This document shows, one piece after another, positions 53,478 through 62,931 of a stretch of DNA of 64,000 nt. The notes under the pieces are model-generated. The model was not told the DNA's origin. It saw nothing but the letters and a program-made list of their open reading frames with translations, and made no database searches. The position numbers and the translations under genes are program-made. Within the stretch, counting starts at the first letter, position 1; each line of letters begins with the position of its first letter. Source of the DNA: UBA117 sp049975245 (GTDB lineage Archaea > Methanobacteriota > Methanobacteria > Methanobacteriales > Methanobacteriaceae); NCBI GenBank assembly GCA_049975245.1, contig JBNGDB010000003.1, positions 95,633-159,632 on the forward strand, in the 5' to 3' direction.

Positions 53478-53642
53478 ATGGAAAAAGATGGCGTAAATTT
53501 AACTGGATTGGGTTTAGTTATGGGTGCAGGGATAGGGGCGTCTTTAGGAGTTATATATAATAATATAGCCATTTTTACAAGCATAGGGGCTGCCTTGGGC
53601 CTTATAATAGGCGCTATTTTATCTAATTCTGTCAAAAACTAA
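53478..53642 (+). CDS. Small glycine-rich membrane protein (54 aa)
   Basis: Starts MEKDGVNLTGLGLVMGAG after a TGAGGAATTATT site; two hydrophobic stretches with regularly spaced Gly/Ala (GLGLVMGAGIGASLGVIY and IGAALGLIIGAIL) resemble glycine-zipper segments that pack two helices in a membrane. Ends LSNSVKN with TAA at 53640-53642. It lies 38 bases after the tRNA-His gene and could be read from the same transcript. No family assigned; codon use and ribosome site support it. Confidence 0.65.
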   Translation: MEKDGVNLTGLGLVMGAGIGASLGVIYNNIAIFTSIGAALGLIIGAILSNSVKN

Positions 53643-53917
53643 GAATTCCATCAATGGATCTCCTTTTTTTTAATCTTTTTACAATATTCGATAGAATAAT
53701 TTAAATTTTTTTAAATATTTAAAAAAATAAATCAAAATTTTTAAAAAATCTTTAAAGAATTTTATTAATTATGAAAAATACGGGCTTATTTATTTTTATT
53801 CTCCAATATAATGTTTGATTTACCCATGTTTTTTATAAGGATTTATTATTTCGAAAATTACTTATATAGCAATTTAGAATATTTAAATGATAGTATCCTT
53901 AACTATCGAGTGATTAT

Positions 53918-54214
53918 ATGATAAAAATGGAAAGAACATGCGGATGTCTAAGATGCGATGTAATGCAAGACGGTGAGAAAATAGGTCGCATGGAGGGTGT
54001 TAATGTAACCCAATGGTTTCTTAAAAATAAATACAGGTATACTGGGACATTTTCGCGCTTTTTAAGTGACAAACCAGAAGACAGTCAGTCTGGAACCAAA
54101 ATAGACATCGTTTTTAATGATAGAAAGATAGTGGTTAAAGATGCAGAAATAGAATGGATTAAAAGTGCCACAAAAAATGGGACTTTCCACGCTGCAGGGA
54201 TAGAAAGCCAGTGA
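53918..54214 (+). CDS. Hypothetical protein with N-terminal Cys motif
   Basis: 98 residues. MIKMERTCGCLRCDVMQDGE at the start has three closely spaced cysteines (CGCLRC), possibly a metal site; the rest is soluble with GTFSRFLSDKPEDSQSG and an ending KNGTFHAAGIESQ. No family recognised. A GAGTGATTAT sequence precedes the ATG and a TATA box (CTTATATAGC, 53861-53870) lies about 50 bases upstream, so it is a well-supported single gene. An internal ATG at 53927 is possible as start. Confidence 0.65.
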   Translation: MIKMERTCGCLRCDVMQDGEKIGRMEGVNVTQWFLKNKYRYTGTFSRFLSDKPEDSQSGTKIDIVFNDRKIVVKDAEIEWIKSATKNGTFHAAGIESQ

Positions 54215-54384
54215 TTTTATAAATAATCCTAATAACATTTATTAAGCATATTTTTAATTTTTTATCCCCTAAGAAAGTCTCTATTTTTTTCATTTTAATT
54301 AAATTTTAAATACCAGACCAACATTTCAAGTGTAAATTAAAAATTCAATAAAATAATGTGTGAAAAAACTAATCTCCTGATACA

Positions 54385-54792
54385 ATGAGTAAAAAAGGGT
54401 CAAAAGAAGAACGTGATTTAGTTCGGATGTTGTGGGATGCGAATTTTGCTGCTATGAGAGCTCCTGCGTCTGGAGGGGCTACTAAAAAACCGCTTCCAGA
54501 TGTATTAGCTGGAAATGGAGAAATTTATTTAGCGATAGAAGTTAAATCCACATCACGTGACAAAATTTATATAGATTCCCAAAAAATCATTGGTTTATAT
54601 GAATTTTCTAATTTATTCGGAGCAAAACCTTACATAGGAATAAAATTTAGGTATAAAAAATGGCTTTTTCTAAGTCCAGAAGACCTGGAAGTAACCCGAA
54701 GTGAGAATTACAAGTTAGATCTAGATTTAGCATTTAAAAAAGGTTTGGAATTGGACGAAGTGATAGGAAAAGAGAAGCAAATAAAGTTTTAG
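54385..54792 (+). CDS. hjc: Holliday junction resolvase Hjc
   Basis: 135 residues. Catalytic set of the archaeal Hjc/PD-(D/E)XK fold: Glu9 in KGSKEERDLV, Asp39 in PLPDVLAG, Glu52 and Lys54 in AIEVKST. RAPASGGATKKPLPD is the classic Hjc segment. Acts as a dimer that cuts four-way DNA junctions in recombination and repair. Normal length. Single gene with the ATG close to 54385; the leader is AT-rich. Confidence 0.94.
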   Translation: MSKKGSKEERDLVRMLWDANFAAMRAPASGGATKKPLPDVLAGNGEIYLAIEVKSTSRDKIYIDSQKIIGLYEFSNLFGAKPYIGIKFRYKKWLFLSPEDLEVTRSENYKLDLDLAFKKGLELDEVIGKEKQIKF

Positions 54793-54867
54793 TAATATTT
54801 AATTAGAAAAATTTAAACACCCTTAAAAACCTTTTTAATCAAAATTATTACTGAATTAGGTGGTATA

Positions 54868-55419
54868 ATGAAAAAGTATTTAATAGCTGGAATATTAATT
54901 TTAATAATTTTTTCAACAATTTCGAATGTTTTTGCACAAAACGTTATTGCCACACAGAAAGGGCCCTCTCAAGCTTATAAAGGCGAAAATATTACTATAG
55001 AATATGTGGTTACCAACAATGGTAATCAAGCTATTTACCAAGTAAGTGTAACCGACCAGAACTTTTTCAAATTTTTAGGAACAATAAATCCAGGAGAATC
55101 AAAAAAATTCACTGAAAAGGTTTATATACCTACTGATAAAGAAATTCAAATAGATTTTGATCCTGAAGCTACAGTTTCCAATCCTTTTTTTATTGGGAGT
55201 GTGGGAGTAAACTACCAGGATGAAAACGGCCAACAATACACCATTAATTCAAATTCGTTAAGCATACCTTTAAAAGAGCTAAAGGATAATAAGTCCAGTG
55301 ATGAAAGTATAAATGGTAGTTCACCAAGTGAAACAGGAAATAGAGGGATTTGGCAAGAAATATTGGACTTTATAAACTCTATAATTGCATATTTTAAAGC
55401 ATTGTTCAATATCAGCTAA
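54868..55419 (+). CDS. Secreted protein with DUF11-like beta domain
   Basis: 183 residues. Signal peptide MKKYLIAGILILIIFSTISN followed by VFA and a probable cleavage before QNV. Then GPSQAYKGENITIEYVVTNNGNQAIYQVSVTD and PGESKKFTEKVYIP, a CARDB/DUF11-like immunoglobulin fold typical of archaeal surface proteins. The end is a Ser/Asn-rich linker and an amphipathic or hydrophobic segment (FINSIIAYFKALFN) that could touch the membrane. An AGGTGGT site precedes the ATG. Exact function unknown. Confidence 0.78.
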   Translation: MKKYLIAGILILIIFSTISNVFAQNVIATQKGPSQAYKGENITIEYVVTNNGNQAIYQVSVTDQNFFKFLGTINPGESKKFTEKVYIPTDKEIQIDFDPEATVSNPFFIGSVGVNYQDENGQQYTINSNSLSIPLKELKDNKSSDESINGSSPSETGNRGIWQEILDFINSIIAYFKALFNIS

Positions 55420-55530
55420 TATAAAATTTCTAATTTTTTATTTATTATTTTTAAATAAATTTAATTACGTATAAAAATAAAAGATTTAGGAGTAATGTTC
55501 TATAGTTAATTTATAACTATTTGAGATATT

Positions 55531-56643
55531 TTACTCTTTTTTTGACTTAACTGATTTAGATTTTTCCATATCTTTATCTAGTGGTGATGTTTCTTTAGGT
55601 TTATTTTGAATGTCTGTTTCATTCTCCTTTTTGTACGTAATTACTGCAGCATATGTAACACCTAATATTAAGGGACCTATTATAAATCCTACCAGTCCAA
55701 ATATTAATGGTCCAGACAAAAATCCTAAAATAAAGATTAAAGGATGAATATCAGCATATTTACCTGATAGTTTTGGTCTAATATAAATATCGCTGCCACT
55801 AAGGAAAAATCCGAAGAGTAATACTATTATTCCCCTTGCTATATTACCTGTGACAAAATCATAAATAGCTAAAACAGTATAAGTGGGCCATGGGCCTATT
55901 ATAGGTATTAGCTGGAAAAATCCTGTGATTATACCTAAAAATATCCCATAAGGATATCCTAACAATGAAAATCCTATCGCTGCCATAACCCCTATTATTA
56001 ATGCCGTTAGAAAGTGTCCGTAGAAAATACTTTTTAAAACTCTATCTATCTCCTTGAAGAGATCATCAAAAAATGTTTTTTTCTCATTAGGTATGGTAAA
56101 CTCCACATACTCCCATAATTTATCACCATCCCTGGCAAAATAGAAGGTTGATGCAAAAAAGATTAAAAGTTCCAATGCTAGCATTGGTATGGACTGTACA
56201 AAATTGATTAAATAATCTAATATTCCTCTTAATATATCAGCTATTTGTAAATTAATAGTTGAAATGAAAGAATCTGTATAAGATTGCAAAGTGTTCGGAA
56301 TATAGTTTTGATAGGGTATGGTCTCTTGAATGGAAGTAGAATTTAAATTCACACTTTTTATTAATGATACCATCGAAGGTGCAGATTCAATTAATGTATT
56401 GATAGAGACTGCTATGATTGCTATCAACGGTATAATCACAATTATCATGGCAATAGAAATGGATAATGATTTATATTTAATATAGGGATCTATTCTACGG
56501 GAAATAGGTCGAATTCCGTAGGCAAAAATAGCACCAATTAGAAGCATGTTAAGTACTGGAGTTATCACTACTAATGAAAAGATTAGTAGAAGAATAACAA
56601 CAAATACGGCTGAAGTTAAAGTTCCTTTTAATTTATAAATCAT
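55531..56643 (-). CDS. AI-2E family transporter (UPF0118)
   Basis: 370 residues with about eight membrane segments. The block GYPYGIFLGIITGFFQLIPIIGPWPTYTVL (here shown in part: LIPIIGPWP) and IRPKLSGKYADIHPLIFILG followed by GLVGFIIGPLILGV are diagnostic for PF01594. Relatives include the AI-2 exporter TqsA and sodium/proton antiporters; the archaeal substrate is unknown. A Lys/Glu-rich cytoplasmic tail ends the protein. Single gene. Confidence 0.9.
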   Translation of the reverse strand: MIYKLKGTLTSAVFVVILLLIFSLVVITPVLNMLLIGAIFAYGIRPISRRIDPYIKYKSLSISIAMIIVIIPLIAIIAVSINTLIESAPSMVSLIKSVNLNSTSIQETIPYQNYIPNTLQSYTDSFISTINLQIADILRGILDYLINFVQSIPMLALELLIFFASTFYFARDGDKLWEYVEFTIPNEKKTFFDDLFKEIDRVLKSIFYGHFLTALIIGVMAAIGFSLLGYPYGIFLGIITGFFQLIPIIGPWPTYTVLAIYDFVTGNIARGIIVLLFGFFLSGSDIYIRPKLSGKYADIHPLIFILGFLSGPLIFGLVGFIIGPLILGVTYAAVITYKKENETDIQNKPKETSPLDKDMEKSKSVKSKKE

Positions 56644-56744
56644 AAAATCACTGAAACAACGATAAAAATTTATCTTTAATATTGTTTTCCCTTATTCATA
56701 AATAATAATAGTATAACCTTTTTAAAATTTATTAAAGGTTATGA

Positions 56745-57552
56745 TTAGATTTTTTGCTTATATCCTGAGGCATCACGCTTATATTTACCAAATTCAGTTA
56801 TTAATCTTACTTCATCTGTAGTAAAAACCGGGCCTTCTACACATACTCTCCACCCTGTATCATCCAAACAGCACTGACCACATAGACCTATGGCACATTT
56901 CATGTATCTTTCCAATGAAAATTGGGCTGGAATCTTATATCGATCAACCAGATCAAATACTCCCTTCATCATTATCTNNNNNNNNNNTCTCTGGCCCGCA
57001 AGTTGCAATCATATGGTAAGTCGAATCTTTTAAAATCTGGTTGGCAAGTTCAGTAGGAAATCCGCAAAATCCATGACTACCATCATCAGTACATGTTAAT
57101 ATATTGGCTCCTGATTTTTTCATCTGATCTAAAAACAATAACTCATCTTTGGACAAAGCAGCACATATCACATCCACATCAACCCCTCGCCGTCCTGCTT
57201 CACATACTAAAGCCGCCAATGGAGCCATTCCAATACCTCCACCAATAACCAATATTTTACTACCCTTTATCTCAAAACCCCTGCCATAAGGGCCTCTTAA
57301 ACCAATTTTATCTCCTTCTTTTAATAGGTGTACTGCTTCCGTGAATTTTCCAACATTTTTAATAGAAATACCAATTTCATTATTTATTGGATCGATTAAG
57401 GATATGGACATTGGTTTTTCGTCAGTAAAATTCCATAACATCATAAACTGACCCGGATTTACATCAAAAATTTCCCAATCAAATATGAACGTTTTAACCG
57501 TCTCAGATTCTTTTATAATTCTCTTAATCTCTACTACCTTTGGTATATTCAT
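56745..57552 (-). CDS. pyrK: Dihydroorotate dehydrogenase electron transfer subunit PyrK (interrupted by 10-N gap)
   Basis: FAD/NAD ferredoxin-reductase-like subunit: PGQFMMLWNFTDEKPMSIS near 29, GLRGPYGRGFE near 83, VIGGGIGMAPL near 97, TCGPE just before the gap, then IMMKGVFDLV, and the [2Fe-2S] set CAIGLCGQCCLDDTGWRVC near the end. The gap at 56978-56987 splits the frame, but both sides belong to one gene; joining them at the shared AGA gives a 264-residue protein with the conserved CGPE-IMMK motif. PyrK passes electrons from PyrD-bound FMN to NAD+ in pyrimidine synthesis. pyrD follows upstream at 57639. Confidence 0.88.
56978..56987. other. Assembly gap (10 N)
   Basis: Ten N bases inside pyrK. 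The flanks, in coding sense, end CCAGAGA and begin AGATAATG; they overlap by AGA. A fixed-length 10-N run is a scaffolding convention, not a measured distance. Confidence 0.95.
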
Positions 57553-57638
57553 AATATCGGCCCATAATTTTCATTATAAACTAATAAACTAATGATCATA
57601 ACTTAAAACATCTTATTATACCATCATTCTGTAGTGGT

Positions 57639-58544
57639 TTAACTTGGATGAGCTTTACCAATTATTTCTTCAATTGATTCAAAGCCCTTGCGCTTCATAA
57701 ACTTCTCTAAACCAGTGCATATCTCGTTGAAAATATCCATTCCTTTATACATTATTCCAGTTCCTATCTGAATACATTTAGCACCTGCATAAAAGAACTC
57801 TACAGCATCTTTATAACTCATTATTCCCCCAACACCAATTATCGGTATTTTTACAGCTTCATAAACTTCATATACATTTTTTATAGCTATAGGTTTAATT
57901 GCAGGGCCAGAAATACCTCCAAATTTATTGGAAAGTAGGGGATTGGCAGTTTCTACATCTATTATCATACCTGGCCCTACAGAATTGATAAGAGTTAATC
58001 CATCACAACCTGCCCTCTGGGCGCTTAATGCAATATCAGTAATATCTGTAACATTAGGAGTTAATTTAGCAATAACAGGGATATTAATCTCTTTTTTAAC
58101 AGATTTAACAACATCATAAGTAAAATGGGGGTCTTGACCAATTGCAGCACCGCACCCCTCTTGGGCATGCGGACAGGAAACATTTAGCTCTATCATTTCA
58201 ACCAAATTTTCTACTTTGCTTGCAACTTGTGAAAATTCATAGGCAGAAGAACCATAAATAGATGCTATTCTAGGAACATTATCATTAATTTTTTCTAATT
58301 CCTTACATACCGCTTCCACTCCAGGATTGGAGAGTCCAATAGCATTTATAACTCCACCTTTAACTTCTAAAGTTGTAGGATTAGAATAACCTTTATTAGG
58401 TTCTTTGCTAAAAGATTTAGTAACAACTGCACCTGCTCCACTATTAGCAGCCCAATTAAGAGATGAAGACGTACTACCCATTACCCCTGCTGCCAGCATG
58501 GTAGGATTTTTCATATTTACATTGCATAGTTCAACTTCCAACAT
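57639..58544 (-). CDS. pyrD: Dihydroorotate dehydrogenase, catalytic subunit (type 1B)
   Basis: 301 residues from MLEVELCNVNMKNPTMLAAGVMG. KSFSKEPNKGYSNPTTLEV near 43, the catalytic-Cys loop NVSCPHAQEGCG near 123, KLTPNVTDITDIA near 160, NSVGPGMIIDVETANP near 186 and GVGGIMSYKDAVEF near 236 fit the class 1B PyrD that pairs with PyrK. AAGGTGG lies just before the ATG at 58542-58544; the open frame upstream is not needed. 86 bases separate it from pyrK. Confidence 0.93.
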   Translation of the reverse strand: MLEVELCNVNMKNPTMLAAGVMGSTSSSLNWAANSGAGAVVTKSFSKEPNKGYSNPTTLEVKGGVINAIGLSNPGVEAVCKELEKINDNVPRIASIYGSSAYEFSQVASKVENLVEMIELNVSCPHAQEGCGAAIGQDPHFTYDVVKSVKKEINIPVIAKLTPNVTDITDIALSAQRAGCDGLTLINSVGPGMIIDVETANPLLSNKFGGISGPAIKPIAIKNVYEVYEAVKIPIIGVGGIMSYKDAVEFFYAGAKCIQIGTGIMYKGMDIFNEICTGLEKFMKRKGFESIEEIIGKAHPS

Positions 58545-58628
58545 ATTTTCCACCTTCATACCATCATATCCAATATTCAATTGTGTCATATTAAAAGTAT
58601 AAATTATTCAAACACAGATCAAATATTT

Positions 58629-59840
58629 ATGAAATGTTATCTGACTTATTGTATTGCAGGTTTTTTTGCCTTTAATGAAAATTGTACTCTTTTAGATTAT
58701 GAACTTTTCCAAAAAAGAAAGATAGCTAAAAAAATAATTGAAATTCAAAAAGGGGATATGACCCCAGAAGAGGAGTTAATACTAAAAAGACTTGTTAAAA
58801 AGTATGATATTATATGTATTGAAACATCTTCAGGGTCAAAGAAATATAAAAATCTCAAAGAAAGTAATAAATTCGAATTTAAATCGTTCCATAAGTGTGG
58901 AGATTATTTAAGGGAACATATTACTAGCATAGTTTGTGAAACTGGATTTACGGATTCTAATGAAAACTATAAGGAGATTATACATTCTGTTTCTATTGAG
59001 ATAGCTAATCACCAACTTAAAGAAGCATCTCAAGCAGAAGACATGTTTTTAATACAAACTATCAATGCTATTGATGAACTAGAAGAAGCTATTGGAAAAT
59101 TTATTGAAAGGATTAGAGAATGGTACTCTATTCACTTCCCGGAAATGGACAAAATTAGAAATCATGAAAAATACGTCCAACTAATTGCAGAATATGGTAA
59201 TCGTGATTCTATAATAAATCATAGTGAATCTGACCCTGATTTTGACATTGGCAAGATAAAAGTAACTTCTGGAGCAGATTTAGAACCAATTGACCAAAGA
59301 ATTATACAAAATTACGCATCTTCCATCAAATCACTTCAAGAAACTAAGAAATCATTAATTGGATATCTAGATGATAAAATGGAAGATATTGCCCCGAACA
59401 TTAAAGATTTAGTGGGATCTTCCCTTGGAGCAAAAATTATATCTCATGCTGGAGGTATAAGAAAATTAGCTTTACTTCCCTCCAGCACTGTCCAGATAAT
59501 GGGTGCTGAGAAAGCTTTATTTCGACATAAAAAAACTGGTGAAAGACCACCTAAGCACGGATTAATTTATCAACATCCTGATATTAGAAGTTCAAAATGG
59601 TGGATACGAGGAAAAATTGCACGAACACTTGCCGGGAAAATTTCACTTGCCGCTAGAAAAGATTTTTTTTCTGGAGAATTTGATCCTGACATAAAGGAAA
59701 ATTACTTAAAAAATGTAGAAAAAATTAAAAAAGCTTATCCTTTCCCTAAAAGAACAAAAAAAGGAAAGGAAGATAAAAAAAGTAAGAAGAAAAAAAGGAA
59801 AAAAATATCAAAAAAGAAAATTAAAGATTATTATTACTAA
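58629..59840 (+). CDS. NOP5/NOP56-like box C/D RNP core protein
   Basis: 403 residues. N-terminal domain with YLTYCIAGFFAFNE, a central coiled coil (about 120-230; EIANHQLKEASQAEDMF, REWYSIHFPEMDKI) and the Nop domain (APNIKDLVGSSLGAKIISHAGG near 270, then GAEKALFRHKKTGERPPKHG) with the Lys-rich tail. Bridges fibrillarin to L7Ae and guide RNA in the box C/D complex that 2'-O-methylates rRNA and tRNA. The ATG at 58629 starts the conserved MKCYLTYC; 16 upstream codons are open but unlikely. Followed by fibrillarin, the usual archaeal pair. Confidence 0.94.
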   Translation: MKCYLTYCIAGFFAFNENCTLLDYELFQKRKIAKKIIEIQKGDMTPEEELILKRLVKKYDIICIETSSGSKKYKNLKESNKFEFKSFHKCGDYLREHITSIVCETGFTDSNENYKEIIHSVSIEIANHQLKEASQAEDMFLIQTINAIDELEEAIGKFIERIREWYSIHFPEMDKIRNHEKYVQLIAEYGNRDSIINHSESDPDFDIGKIKVTSGADLEPIDQRIIQNYASSIKSLQETKKSLIGYLDDKMEDIAPNIKDLVGSSLGAKIISHAGGIRKLALLPSSTVQIMGAEKALFRHKKTGERPPKHGLIYQHPDIRSSKWWIRGKIARTLAGKISLAARKDFFSGEFDPDIKENYLKNVEKIKKAYPFPKRTKKGKEDKKSKKKKRKKISKKKIKDYYY

Positions 59841-59974
59841 TTAATAGCCTATATGTTCTAAATCTAATTTAAAATTTAATTGACAGCTTAAAGTTAATAA
59901 TAATACTTAAATCTATGCAAAACCGCTGAACAAAATACTTTAAAAAAATTCTAAAATTATGATTATGAGGAATT

Positions 59975-60643
59975 ATGATGGATTTAACTGAAATATTCAA
60001 TGGTATTTTTCGAATTAATGATAGTATTGCGACCGTGAACTTTAAATCGGGGCTGAAAGTTTATGGGGAAAAATTAATCGAATTAGAAGGTGTTGAGTAT
60101 CGTTTGTGGGATCCTCGCAGGTCAAAATTGGGCGCGGCAATAAAAAACGGTTTGAAAAAATTTTCAATTTCAAAGAATTCTAAAATACTGTATTTAGGTG
60201 CTTCTGCAGGTACTACTCCCTCACACCTATCAGATATTGCATATGACGGAATTTTATATTGCATAGAATTTTCACCTAGAATGATGAGAAATCTAATGGA
60301 TGTATGTCTAAATCGAGAAAATATGATACCTATCCTGGATGATGCTACCAAACCAGTAAATTATCTTCATTTGCTGGAAAAAGTAGATATTGTATATTGT
60401 GATGTGGCCCAACCTAAGCAAACAGAACTTTTTATGAATAATATGCGCATATACCTCAAAGAGGGTGGTTTTGGAATATTAATGATAAAATCCCGTAGTA
60501 TTGATGTTACCAAGGATCCTAAAGTTGTTTTTAAGGAGGAAGAATCTAAATTAAAGGCAAAAGGTTTTAAAATAATTGAAAAAATTAATTTAAAGCCATA
60601 CGAAAAAGATCATATGGCCATCGTTTGTGAAATAGGATTTTAA
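59975..60643 (+). CDS. flpA: Fibrillarin, rRNA/tRNA 2'-O-methyltransferase
   Basis: 222 residues. EYRLWDPRRSKLGAAIKNGL near 45, SAM site YLGASAGTTPSHLSDI near 72, CIEFSPRMMRNL near 96, DVAQPKQTELF near 146 and MIKSRSIDVTKDP near 172 are fibrillarin blocks. The catalytic subunit of the box C/D RNP, with the Lys-Asp-Lys-His-type active site. Starts at ATG 59975 or the adjacent ATG 59978; the GAGGAATT site is spaced better for the second. 134 bases after nop5 with its own possible TATA elements. Confidence 0.95.
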   Translation: MMDLTEIFNGIFRINDSIATVNFKSGLKVYGEKLIELEGVEYRLWDPRRSKLGAAIKNGLKKFSISKNSKILYLGASAGTTPSHLSDIAYDGILYCIEFSPRMMRNLMDVCLNRENMIPILDDATKPVNYLHLLEKVDIVYCDVAQPKQTELFMNNMRIYLKEGGFGILMIKSRSIDVTKDPKVVFKEEESKLKAKGFKIIEKINLKPYEKDHMAIVCEIGF

Positions 60644-60708
60644 ATAAAAAGAAAGATTTTAAAAATATTATATTAATTCTAATTCTAATAAAAGCTCAAT
60701 TATGAATT

Positions 60709-61866
60709 TCATAATTTATTAATTATCCTTTCAACAATTATATCTGCAATTTCCTCTTTTGAAGCTAAAGGAGTCTTTGTTATCTCATCATCCACAATAA
60801 TGACTTGATTTTTAAGAGATCCGAATCCCGTTTCTTTATTGGAAACATCGTTAGCCACAATCATATCCGCATCTGACTCTTTCATTCTAATTGAAGATTT
60901 TTGTATTAATTTTTCCTCAGTTATACCGTATTCTGCTTTAAAAGCCACTAAAAATATTTCAGGATTAATTATTTTGGCTGCGTTAATAATTTTAGGAGTT
61001 GGCTGCAATTTGATAGTTAATTCCTCATCTGAAGATATCTTTACTTTGCGATCCTTGGATTCATCTTTTTTAACTGTAAAATCAGACACTGCAGCTGTGG
61101 AAATAAATATATCGTTACCTTCCAGTAGCTGAGTTACACACTGATACATTTCATTAACTGACTCCACTTTAAATGAGTTGAAAACATCCGGTATCTCTGT
61201 TGAAACATTAGCATAAACCAGACTTACGTCTGCGCCTTTTATAAATGCTTGTTTAGCTATTTCAACCCCCATTATTCCTGAACTTCTATTACTGATTCCT
61301 CTTACCGGATCAATCTCTTCAAAGGTGCCTCCCGCAGTTACCAAAACTTTTTTACCCGATAATTTATTGTCAGAAATTAATCTCATGGAGTGTAATACAA
61401 TATCATTTATATCCGGAAATTTTGCTTTACCTTCTTCTATCTTTGGTTTAACAAAATCTATTCCATCATCTTTTAGTTTATTAATATTATCAATAATTGC
61501 ATTATACATGGAATTATGCATAGATGGAACCATTAAAATAGGCGTTTTATAGCCAAATGCCGTTAATAGCAAAGCATTTATTGGATTATCGGCAATTTTA
61601 TAGGCAAACTTACTGATTAAATTTGCAGTGGACGGGGCTACCAAAATAAGATCAGCTTGAGCATATTTAACATGTTCGATCTCTCCGCTAAGATCTAAAA
61701 CAACTTTTTGACCAGTGGCAAACTCCATTGCATTGGGATGAATAATACGACAGGCCTCATCACTCATAAAACATTTTACATTAGCACCTTGCCTTTTCAG
61801 TTCACGGGCTAGTTTAATTGATTCAATTGCTGCTATACTCCCCGTAACACAAAGTATAATCTCCAT
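60709..61866 (-). CDS. coaBC: Bifunctional phosphopantothenoylcysteine decarboxylase/phosphopantothenate-cysteine ligase
   Basis: 385 residues. The CoaC half begins MEIILCVTGSIAAIESIKLA, with APSTANLISKFAYKIADN near 78 and VPSMHNSMYN near 116 (the PxMNxxM-like motif). The CoaB half starts near 172 with KKVLVTAGGTFEEIDPVRGISNRSSG, followed by AVSDF and a late VANDVSNKETGFGS. Makes 4'-phosphopantetheine in CoA synthesis; in archaea CTP is the ligase cosubstrate. The ATG at 61864-61866 follows GTGGAT; the GTG three codons upstream is part of that site. Neighbour upstream is a KH protein. Confidence 0.93.
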   Translation of the reverse strand: MEIILCVTGSIAAIESIKLARELKRQGANVKCFMSDEACRIIHPNAMEFATGQKVVLDLSGEIEHVKYAQADLILVAPSTANLISKFAYKIADNPINALLLTAFGYKTPILMVPSMHNSMYNAIIDNINKLKDDGIDFVKPKIEEGKAKFPDINDIVLHSMRLISDNKLSGKKVLVTAGGTFEEIDPVRGISNRSSGIMGVEIAKQAFIKGADVSLVYANVSTEIPDVFNSFKVESVNEMYQCVTQLLEGNDIFISTAAVSDFTVKKDESKDRKVKISSDEELTIKLQPTPKIINAAKIINPEIFLVAFKAEYGITEEKLIQKSSIRMKESDADMIVANDVSNKETGFGSLKNQVIIVDDEITKTPLASKEEIADIIVERIINKL

Positions 61867-61911
61867 AATATCCACAAATTGATCTTTAGTTTACAATACG
61901 AAAAATATTAT

Positions 61912-62403
61912 TTAATCAACCACGATTGTAGTTTTTTCGTTGGTTAATTTTTCTATAATATCATTTAATAAACTCAATTTAGCAGGAATTCTTCGGGCAT
62001 CTTCTCTCATAACTCTAATTTTGAATTTTTCTTTACCATCTTTTCCGTAGACAATATTAATTCCAGAGATCCTTGCAGGAGCCAATATATCAGTTGCAAC
62101 TGATTTAAGATCAGAATTTTCTCCTACAACTCTTACCTTTTTACCTACCTTCTTAGAAATTGCCCTTACAATCTTTCCACCCTTACCAATTAATTTACCA
62201 ACCTGATCCTTTTCTGTTACAATTATAACAACATCACCTATCTCAATGGTCTTTTTGAATCCTATTTTACCATCACCAATTTTATATAATAATTTTGCGA
62301 TATCTAAATCAATTTGACTTATTTCACCACTTTTTAACTTGTTTTCACATCCTTGACATAACATTCCACTTTTTAAACAGACATCGCATACTGGTAATAC
62401 CAT
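61912..62403 (-). CDS. KH-domain RNA-binding protein with C4 zinc motif
   Basis: 163 residues. N-terminal CDVCLKSGMLCQGC (residues 6-19) makes a small zinc site; a KH type II domain follows near 60-105 with GKLIGKGGKIVRAISKKVGK (GKGG loop), then a second KH-like half (FKIRVMREDARRIPAKLSL). It resembles archaeal NusA-like or ribosome-associated KH proteins, but I cannot assign a precise one. It starts 45 bases upstream of coaBC. GAGGAGGAATT before the ATG. Confidence 0.8.
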   Translation of the reverse strand: MVLPVCDVCLKSGMLCQGCENKLKSGEISQIDLDIAKLLYKIGDGKIGFKKTIEIGDVVIIVTEKDQVGKLIGKGGKIVRAISKKVGKKVRVVGENSDLKSVATDILAPARISGINIVYGKDGKEKFKIRVMREDARRIPAKLSLLNDIIEKLTNEKTTIVVD

Positions 62404-62931
62404 TTAAATTCCTCCTCATTTATTTGATAAACATGATAACATTGATTAATAATCAACCCGATACATAGCCTAAATATATTAATATATTTTGACTGCCAAC
62501 AACTTAATTTCTAATCTTTTTTGGTAAATATGGGCAGCCAGATAATTCTTTCTTAAAAGGGGATGATTTGTATATATCCGTTAATTAGAAGTTTTAATGC
62601 CATCTAATATGGTCTACTTTTACTAAATATTCCCTTATCATCTATTAATTAGTTTAATGCAATAAAATGAGTAAACTATACTAAACTGCCATTATTTGTT
62701 TATTTTACATCTGAAGATGTAAGTAAAAGCAAAAAATTTATAAAAATGACATTTATGTTTAGATGATTACTCTCTATCTAAACATAGCATGACATCAAAT
62801 ATAACTGTATCGTTTTTATACATTAACCAAACTATCGATTTAGATACTATTATATTATTAAAATTAATCTCAATTATGATCATTAAAAATGTAAAAAAAA
62901 TAGTAAATATGAAAAAAATTATAAATATTTG
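62404..62931. other. 528-base intergenic region with palindrome and hairpin
   Basis: Contains the near-palindrome TTACATCT-GA-AGATGTAA (62705-62722), a TATA-like AATTTATAAA on the + strand (about 62735-62744), and right at the expected start a long inverted repeat with 11-bp arms TATGTTTAGAT (62754-62764) and ATCTAAACATA (62776-62786) around 11 bases. No convincing protein follows; a 48-codon frame at 62789-62935 lacks a ribosome site. It could encode a small RNA. Nothing recognised in 62404-62700 apart from AT-rich sequence. Confidence 0.5.

Noticed and set aside
56745..57552. pyrK as a pseudogene or two genes
   Set aside because: The break coincides with the assembly gap and the flanks rejoin in frame through a 3-base overlap.
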